Assembly (NCBI GenBank): GCA_934045905.1
Contig: OW203769.1
Location: 25,141,705 to 25,205,704, forward strand
Source: Leuctra nigra
Taxonomy: Eukaryota; Arthropoda; Insecta; Plecoptera; Leuctridae
Direction of reading: 5' to 3'
DNA: 64,000 bases
In this document: one piece after another, positions 57,696-64,000 of the stretch
Position numbering within the stretch: the first letter of the stretch is position 1
Layout of the letters: every line of letters starts with the position of its first letter
Notes under the pieces: generated by a model
Seen by the model: only the letters and a program-made list of their open reading frames with translations
The model's database searches: none
Told to the model about the DNA's origin: nothing
Program-made: the position numbers and the translations under genes

Positions 57696-57707
57696 AAGAT
57701 CATGCTG

Positions 57708-60040
57708 TAGGTTTGGTTACTGACTGGATGTAAATCTACATCTCAGTAATGATAGATACAATAATGCTAATGATCAATTTGAAGAAAGATTTGAACTATT
57801 ATTTTGTAATTTTAAAATGTTTATATGAACTGAGCGTCGGACTTGGCAAGTCGGTTCTTTTATGTAAAAATGCCCTAGTTATTGGTGGTTACACCCCATG
57901 ACCTTGTATGAGAACCATGGTATTGATAAAATAAAAAATCATGTCGTAATGTTATATAAGAAACGCAAATGATTCGAAAAAAATAACATGAGTATGGGTC
58001 ATGGGTAACGACATACCGCAGGCAGAGTTGGTCCTTAGGTACATGTAGAAAATAAAAGAACATCTTAACGTCTAAAATGTTTAATATTTTCTAACAAGTA
58101 TACTATAAAGTTAACACAGATGCATACAACTATGATATGCAAATTCAAAAATTGTTACATTTTGTCTTTAATCTACAGTCTTGCAATGGTTTTACACTTC
58201 AATAATATTGTCTCATTGTAGTAGCATATGTTATAAAACTAAATATGTGTCATTGCGCATTTTGAGGGCGCATATAATAATATTCTTATAACAATTCACT
58301 AGGTACATTGAAAAATAAATATTTATAAAATATGCCTGAAGCTGGTTTTGCAACGTACGCCAATGCGTTTGGTGCTCAATGTTTTGTATATTAAAAAAGC
58401 TCGTTTTTCCTGAGTTAAAGTTTTAAATATAATTTTGAATACGGCATTGCTTTTTAATTATTAAATCTATATTTAATGCAAAATTTATATCAACAGTTGA
58501 AACTAGCGTATTACTTTCGTGAATGTTGTAAAATTAAAATTATGTATTAGAATATTATAATTCATTGCATTTAGAATATTTCAGGGAATTTTTTACTTTA
58601 ACAAGTCATTTAAGATTCAATGTTTACTGACAAGCTGAAAAGCACGGAAAAGCATATAAATCCAAATAATACGAGATTTATGGCATTATTTCATAATTTC
58701 CAGTAAACCATAAGCTCGGATGTCATATGTAAAAATACAGATTGAGAATTAATCAAGAATATTAACGTAACTATATTACACGTGCATCCACTAGAAAATA
58801 AACCAATGTTGTATTTTTATTCTCACATATTTAGGGCGCCATCAATTGTTTCTAAAATTCTATTAAAATAATTGAGAATGGACAGAAACCATTTTTACTA
58901 TAATATTCCAACTTCCAACATTGTAAATTTTACGTTGTTTAACATGCATTTAAATTGAACATAAAATGTTAACAAACTATAATATAATTTTGTTTTAAAA
59001 TTACTTCACACATTTGATGATATTATGTTTTGATTTCGTAAACCAATTTTTAAGTGTGACTAATATCAACAATGATTTGATGCCAAAATAACAAACTGAC
59101 TAAAAATATTTGCTATCTTTGACTACCACTACATCCTTAAGGCACATTATGTTAATTTAAATTTACTGATTCAATCAATTAAAAATGAATCAATTGCCAA
59201 TGAAACTGGTCGATATTGATGTTTGAGAATTAATTTATTCTGTTTTAAACTTTATAGAAAATAAATGAATTTTGAGTACATTCATAGAGACAATTTGGGT
59301 TCAGAATTAATTTTAATTATACAAATGTGAATGCATAAAATTTAAAAAAATCGTGAAATTCTTCAAATTAAGTACATTCCTATGACATTTCCAAATTGGG
59401 CAAATTATTTTACAAATAATTAAAATAATTGTACAAAGTCTTACTTTAAAAACGTTAGATAATAATGGTATAGTTAAAACAGAAATTTAAACATTTTATA
59501 ACGTTTACAATCGTTAATAATGTATGCAATAAATATTATTTGACTGTATTAGAACTATAGCTGATAAATTGTTGATAGAGCTTTACTCAGTAAAAGCTCT
59601 TGTGATCATATTAAAAATTATATTATCTAAAAACATAAAAATAATACATAGTATATCAGCGGACGTTTAACAAAAGATCTTAACCCAAAGGCCCCCCCCC
59701 CCAAAAAAAAAAAGAAGAATCAGAATAAGGTCTCATATTTTCCGCATCTTACTGCTGTTATTATTTCACAATTTTAAATTTAAGGCCCCAAACAATATTA
59801 CTAATAATTCACTTAGGTTGTATTCGGATTATTCCATGAGTCGTATTATTTTAAATTGTTGCACCCCAATTAGTCAGTCACGCAAAACCCTCCCTGAATG
59901 CTGAATGAAATTGTTCTCAAACATAAATATTATTCACCACATGAAAATGCATCGATTAACATAACCTCAAAGGATCTTGCATCTAGTCCACGACTAAAAG
60001 TCCTTACAATTCATTTAATTTGTGCGTCTAGCGTGTACTA
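57708..60040. other. Spacer downstream of transporter B
   Basis: Very AT-rich DNA with no convincing exon. A C-run and A-run lie at 59691-59713. The 3' UTR of transporter B must lie in its right part. Confidence 0.5.
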
Positions 60041-60217
60041 TTAATGACACGAACAACAATTTTTAAACGAGACACGATCTTCTTTCCTCTCCATTACTTG
60101 CTCAACAGTGTCGCACATTTTCTTGTCTTTCGTTTCCGGCAGCAGCAAGACTAGCAAGCCTCCAATCAGAGCAAGAACTCCACAGATTGTACTCGGGATG
60201 AACCAAGCAACGGCGCC
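60041..60217 (-). CDS. SLC22-type transporter B, last coding exon
   Basis: 177 nt after acceptor TGCTTCCAG (ending 60218), phase 0. It reads G-A-V-A-W-F-I-P-S-T-I-C-G-V-L-A-L-I-G-G-L-L-V-L-L-L-P-E-T and ends N-C-C-S-C-H like transporter A. Same length, same phase and about 80 percent or more identical to 30252-30428, so the two genes are tandem paralogues. The differences are concentrated in helix 12 and one stretch of the tail (R-V-S-F-K versus R-V-S-I-R). The stop is followed by AT-rich 3' UTR. Confidence 0.88.
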   Translation of the reverse strand, partial: GAVAWFIPSTICGVLALIGGLLVLLLPETKDKKMCDTVEQVMERKEDRVSFKNCCSCH

Positions 60218-60266
60218 CTGGAAGCAAAACATGTTTTGTATTATCAAAAATATCATAAACGTTAAA

Positions 60267-60420
60267 GCCCCATTTACACGGTGCAATTTCTTGTACAACT
60301 TCGGTACCACACTTCTGTGTCACACTTCTTGAATAGAAATAAGCACATGTTTTAAGTTCTGTGACATAAAGTTGCGTCGCGTGTAAATACAAAATTGTAT
60401 GAACAATGGGAATGTGACAA
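60267..60420. repeat. Diverged copy of the 6578-6763 MITE family
   Basis: Starts GCCCCATTTACACGG with ACAACTTC and ACTTCTGTGTCACA, and later has CGCGTGTAAATAC, matching the ends and subterminal parts of 6578-6763. Internal order differs, so it is rearranged or diverged. Confidence 0.55.
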
Positions 60421-61696
60421 AGATAAGTTGTGATAGAGGGCTAATATTTTTTTGGGTTCCAAGATAATATATGCGCATGTTCTGTAAGGGCCATTTTTTT
60501 TTTGTAATATGATTACAAATTAAAACTTTAGTGAAAGTTGCATACAAACCAGCAACAACTTAGTTACCTTAAAAAAATTAAAATGTTTTTCGGTAAGAAA
60601 TGGTAAAAATCACAATACAGAACATAGAAAAACCTTTCATGATCAGAATAAAATTTTAAAAATAAATATTTAATGAACACATCCTTATAGTGAGTGAACA
60701 ATGTTGACAAATACCATAATAATTTTAATTAAATTACTTAAATTTTAAATAAGATTTTTAAAAATTATAAAATATGTTTTATGCTTTTAATTACATGCTT
60801 TCTGTGCATTAAAACGAACAACTTAATATTTTTTATAAAATGAAGATATTGTTCAATGATTATATTGTTCGATAAAATTAAGATAAACAGCCTCATGCTC
60901 AAAAGAAGTTACGTCCGCAAGTAGATATTTGCGGATGTCAGTCCTCAACACCACAAGACCGTGTGCTAATGATCTTATGGACGGTATCCCGTAGACTCTG
61001 GCCACTTGCATCGATATATCTCGAAATGTCTTTGAGCATGAGGCTGAAAGATTAGGTAAATACACATTAATGAAGATTAAAAAATTAACTAATTAGCTGT
61101 TAGCGTATTAATTTACTGAATCCAAATGTCTTTGATTTACATTTCTTTTGTCTTTGGAATATTTCGCAATGTATATTTCAGTGTATAAAGAGATATGTCA
61201 TTTTCAATGTAATTATTATGAAAATATTATGTTTAGTTTCTTACTTATTTAAAATGTATAATTTCTATTTTATGTTATACTGTGTCCATGTGGCAACCAT
61301 TATTGAATGGCAGTGTTTTCCAATAAAGTTTTCTCTCTCGTATGATATAAGTGGCATAAGGGCATATCATATTAGTGAACTTGAGGATTATATAGCTCGG
61401 GGGTTTCGCCCCCAAACACCCAGTTTCTTCTCCCTGTTCATGATTTTTACACCTGGAATTTCGATAGCGTCCTCCACCTCCCTCCCACGAAGGTCCTAGA
61501 TTTCATTCTAAATTAAAATAATAATACAAAATAAAACCATACATGTGATGAAATAAATTGCTTCTTGATACACTGGTGGCCTTTTCAGATCAATGTTATT
61601 CTTTTGGCCGTGAAATGATTTTAGGCCAGAATGATTTTGTTTTGGTTCTTTAGGCCCATCCCCCCCCACTCCCCAGGTCCCTATTCTAGGGTTCAC

Positions 61697-61814
61697 CCTA
61701 TTCTAGAACTTTAAAATTCCCAATTCTGATAGAATTCGATTTCTTGCAATGTTAATCCTTATGGCCGTGACCGGATTCCATCAGAATGGAATTGGGAAAA
61801 CGTTCTAGAATAGG
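61697..61814. repeat. 118-bp MITE, CCTATTCTAGAAC termini
   Basis: Perfect 13-bp TIRs CCTATTCTAGAAC and GTTCTAGAATAGG enclose a core with GTGACCGGATTCCATC. Relatives lie at 7012-7142 and near 49050. It sits about 100 bp from a transporter B exon donor. Confidence 0.7.
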
Positions 61815-61912
61815 CCTCCTGATCGCAAGCATAAAATGTTTCCAAATTATTACCAAAAAAAAAACCTACAATGTTCTAATTCTTTTTAGAGATACGTCGA
61901 GTATGCACATAC

Positions 61913-62097
61913 CAACAAATCGACGACGTACGGTGCTGCTATGGAGCCTACATGAGACATTGTCGAGCTCATGCCGACGGCTGTGTTCCTATTTACAGTG
62001 GGGAACAGCTCCGAAGTGTAGAGCACGATGACGGAGTACACGGACCCGATGCAGAGACGACCAACCATTGCGACGCACATGATCACCGTCGTCTCTT
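61913..62097 (-). CDS. SLC22-type transporter B, exon for TM10-TM11
   Basis: 185 nt from acceptor TTTGTAG (62098-62100) to donor GTATGT, same length and phases as 31616-31800. It begins E-E-T-T-V-I-M-C-V-A-M-V-G-R-L-C-I-G-S-V-Y-S-V-I and ends S-H-V-G-S-I-A-A-P-Y-V-V-D-L-L. The longer open frame that includes this exon runs into intron and is not all coding. The upstream exons (helix 1 to 9) are not visible in 62098-64000 and must lie beyond the right edge. Confidence 0.88.
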
Positions 62098-62131
62098 CTA
62101 CAAACAGATACAAGAAGAGATATGATTCACA

Positions 62132-63000
62132 TGCAGGGACGGCGACAGGAATTTTTGCTAGGGCGGGCAGTGACAGGCGGACAATTATTTCGGGTGGGCA
62201 TAACCAATGACCTATTAATACTTTCAGTAGACAGCGCAATGTAATACCAGTGCACGGGAGGGAGTGAAGTCGGCCGGCCGGCGTGTGAGTGAGACAGATG
62301 CCGTGAGTCAGACAGAGACAGAGATATGCGCTGTACCACGTGATGGTTGGCCAACAGAAGACGCGCGCTTTGTAATATATAGCTTTGCAATTCAGTTTGA
62401 CACCTTTATTTTGCTCCAATAAACTTGAAAAAAATATGTAAAACATCCTGGTACTGTATTCTTGATAGTAAGTGAATAAAAATTGGGGGTTGTCGCTTTA
62501 AATTTTTCGGAAGAGGCTCCGAAACGTTTTTGGACTATTCTGTTAATTTTTTACTTTATATGACTACAAAATTTAAATGGAAAAGTTTTGAGACTTCACT
62601 TTTGTATATACATTATTATTCATCTACTGCCTTTAACCTGTATTTATTTTATAATTTTATGATGCGTACTTTCAGAGTAAATCAATTATATATCGTAAAG
62701 TTTATTGTTTTGATAATTGTCATTCTTTTTATTTTTTTTTACCAACTTCCGGAAAAAGTTTCTTGTTGAAAAAACTTTGGTGTAGTGGTAACATGGTTTA
62801 GAATAAGTGTGAAAATTTTCAGCTAAATATAAGACCGATGTAATAAATGCCGATTTTAATTCTGTTTTTGCTGGGCTATTCGCTGTGCAGTAGTCCAGCC
62901 ATCACGTGACTTACGCGAGGCTTCACTTCCCGCGCAACTGAATTTGTCTATAGTATAATAGGTCATTGGGCATAACTTATTAATTTTTCCTCTGATGGTA
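62132..63000. repeat. hAT-like end and fold-back sequence in transporter B intron
   Basis: GCAGGGACGGCGACAGGA at about 62132 has the CAGGG start common among hAT ends. Inverted matches occur between 62200-62352 and 62893-62982, for example CACGTGATGG with CCATCACGTG and AATGACCTATTA with TAATAGGTCATT. A right terminus was not identified, so the true extent is uncertain. Confidence 0.4.
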
Positions 63001-64000
63001 TTACAGGTCATGTACCGCAGGGCGTTTTTCTGATTTTTAAATCAATAGAAACGGGACGCTGAAAATATTACTTTTGGGGTTAAATATTATTGAAATATCA
63101 TATAAAATAGGGGTGGCTTGTAAAGTTACCAAATAAGGGTTTGATCTATACATACAGCCACAACTTAAATTGGTGTAATTTTAGAAAATTATTCTATCCG
63201 TGATAATTTATTACTTATTTCATGAAATTATACCCAAAAATTAAAATTCAGAGACAATATAAAAAGTATATTCGATTATATTTTGGGTGGGCAGAGTGTG
63301 GGCTGTAGACAATTTTAGGTTCACATGCATCTCGATGCGGAGTTTCAGGGAACTATTTTCATTCCATTTATTCAAATTCATGGCAACTCCCGCCATTGTG
63401 AGTGAGCCACAGACAACGCGCATGAGTTGAGATTCATTACGTTAAGGAAGGATCGTTTTTAAAGCATCCATCTTAGAATCAGTTGGAAACAGTCAGCCAA
63501 ATATTACATTATTATTACATCCTCACTCTGGGTGTACTACGATGGGATTTTGCCATGTTCAACCTACAAAAAATAAAACGGTATTCGGAAGAAACTGAAT
63601 GGCTGAAACAGATTTGAGGGTATCATCTGATGAGTCTATGCTAACTCGTCATCTAACTCTAGTAGGTGAGCTCTGATGTCTTTGATAACACAGCCAATCC
63701 GTTACGATCAAATACCATTATGATTTGTTGAGTGTACATTCCTGCAATTGAGACAAGTATAAATGGGTTCTACATCTAACTATGGAAAGTTCAAAGATTT
63801 AATAAAATAGTTTTATTTTAATTCTGAATCATTCTTCTTACAAAAAGAGTAGTAAAAGATAAATATAAAAGCTTTGAATAACTAATTAACCCTTGTATTT
63901 CTTTTCCCTGGATGGCATACAGCTACAGCATAATATATTCATAAATATCTTTGGCAAAGAGTCATTGCAGAAACTACAAATAGTGTATATTAGCTAAGAG
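63001..64000. other. Right edge, intron of transporter B
   Basis: No exon seen. A segment near 63632-63676 (GAGTCTATGCTAACTCGTCA and following) matches, inverted, 10680-10720 and so is another dispersed repeat. Confidence 0.45.

Larger units (their letters stand above)
60218..61912 (-). other. Transporter B intron with two MITE relatives
   Basis: 1.7 kb, AT-rich. It contains a relative of the 6578 element (60267-60420) and the complete CCTATTCTAGAAC MITE (61697-61814). A minus open frame at 60853-61065 has no recognisable character. Confidence 0.6.

Noticed and set aside
61886..62446. 186-codon minus frame treated as one gene
   Set aside because: Only 61913-62097 is transporter exon; the remainder is intron and hAT-like sequence that happens to be open upstream of the acceptor.
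1..64000. CRISPR array, bacterial operon, or intact endogenous virus
   Set aside because: No regularly spaced direct repeats with unique spacers, no prokaryotic gene layout, and no structural or envelope viral genes were seen. Splice-site architecture is eukaryotic throughout.

Overview
The window is AT-rich, repeat-dense eukaryotic DNA from an arthropod, most likely an insect. The evidence is a cuticle protein with two Rebers-Riddiford type chitin-binding domains, a second secreted structural gene whose first coding exon is only an ATG (a common insect cuticle-gene layout), a TATA plus TCATTC initiator promoter, spliced SLC22 transporters, a tRNA-derived SINE and many LINE fragments. Order and species cannot be fixed from sequence alone. 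A 200-base run of N (35820-36019) marks an assembly gap.

Layout. 1-2900 is non-coding with small inverted-repeat elements. 2908-22314 (+) is read as one cuticle protein gene: a 33-nt signal-peptide exon, an intron of about 18.3 kb full of mobile-element debris, and one large exon carrying both chitin-binding domains. 25003-28240 (+) is a three-exon gene for a secreted protein of about 551 residues. It is dominated by a 25-residue proline/tyrosine repeat and looks like a plant extensin; it is the most distinctive coding feature here. 30252-50006 (-) is a nearly complete SLC22-type (organic cation transporter-like) gene. Nine coding exons can be placed with matching splice phases, and one more (length 2 modulo 3) must lie in or beside the gap. 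60041-62097 (-) holds the last two coding exons of a tandem SLC22 paralogue whose 5' part lies beyond the right edge.

Mobile DNA fills the rest. A 5'-truncated LINE with a 726-codon reverse transcriptase frame sits in a transporter intron. A LINE 3' end with an intact RNase H lies just upstream of the transporter and has a 13-bp target duplication. Another RT fragment has an (AAG)n tail and a 12-bp duplication. A SINE has a 13-bp duplication. Several fold-back or TIR elements are present: one about 1 kb with a nested insertion flanked by an 8-bp duplication, one with iterated GGATCCAAGCGCC-type motifs, and a near-perfect 160-bp-arm hairpin in a transporter intron. Unrecognised or decayed reading frames lie at 51525-52870 and 55275-56725.

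The two structural genes on the + strand probably both contribute to extracellular cuticle-type matrix. The two transporters are independent membrane proteins on the opposite strand. No operon-like, CRISPR or prokaryotic features are present.
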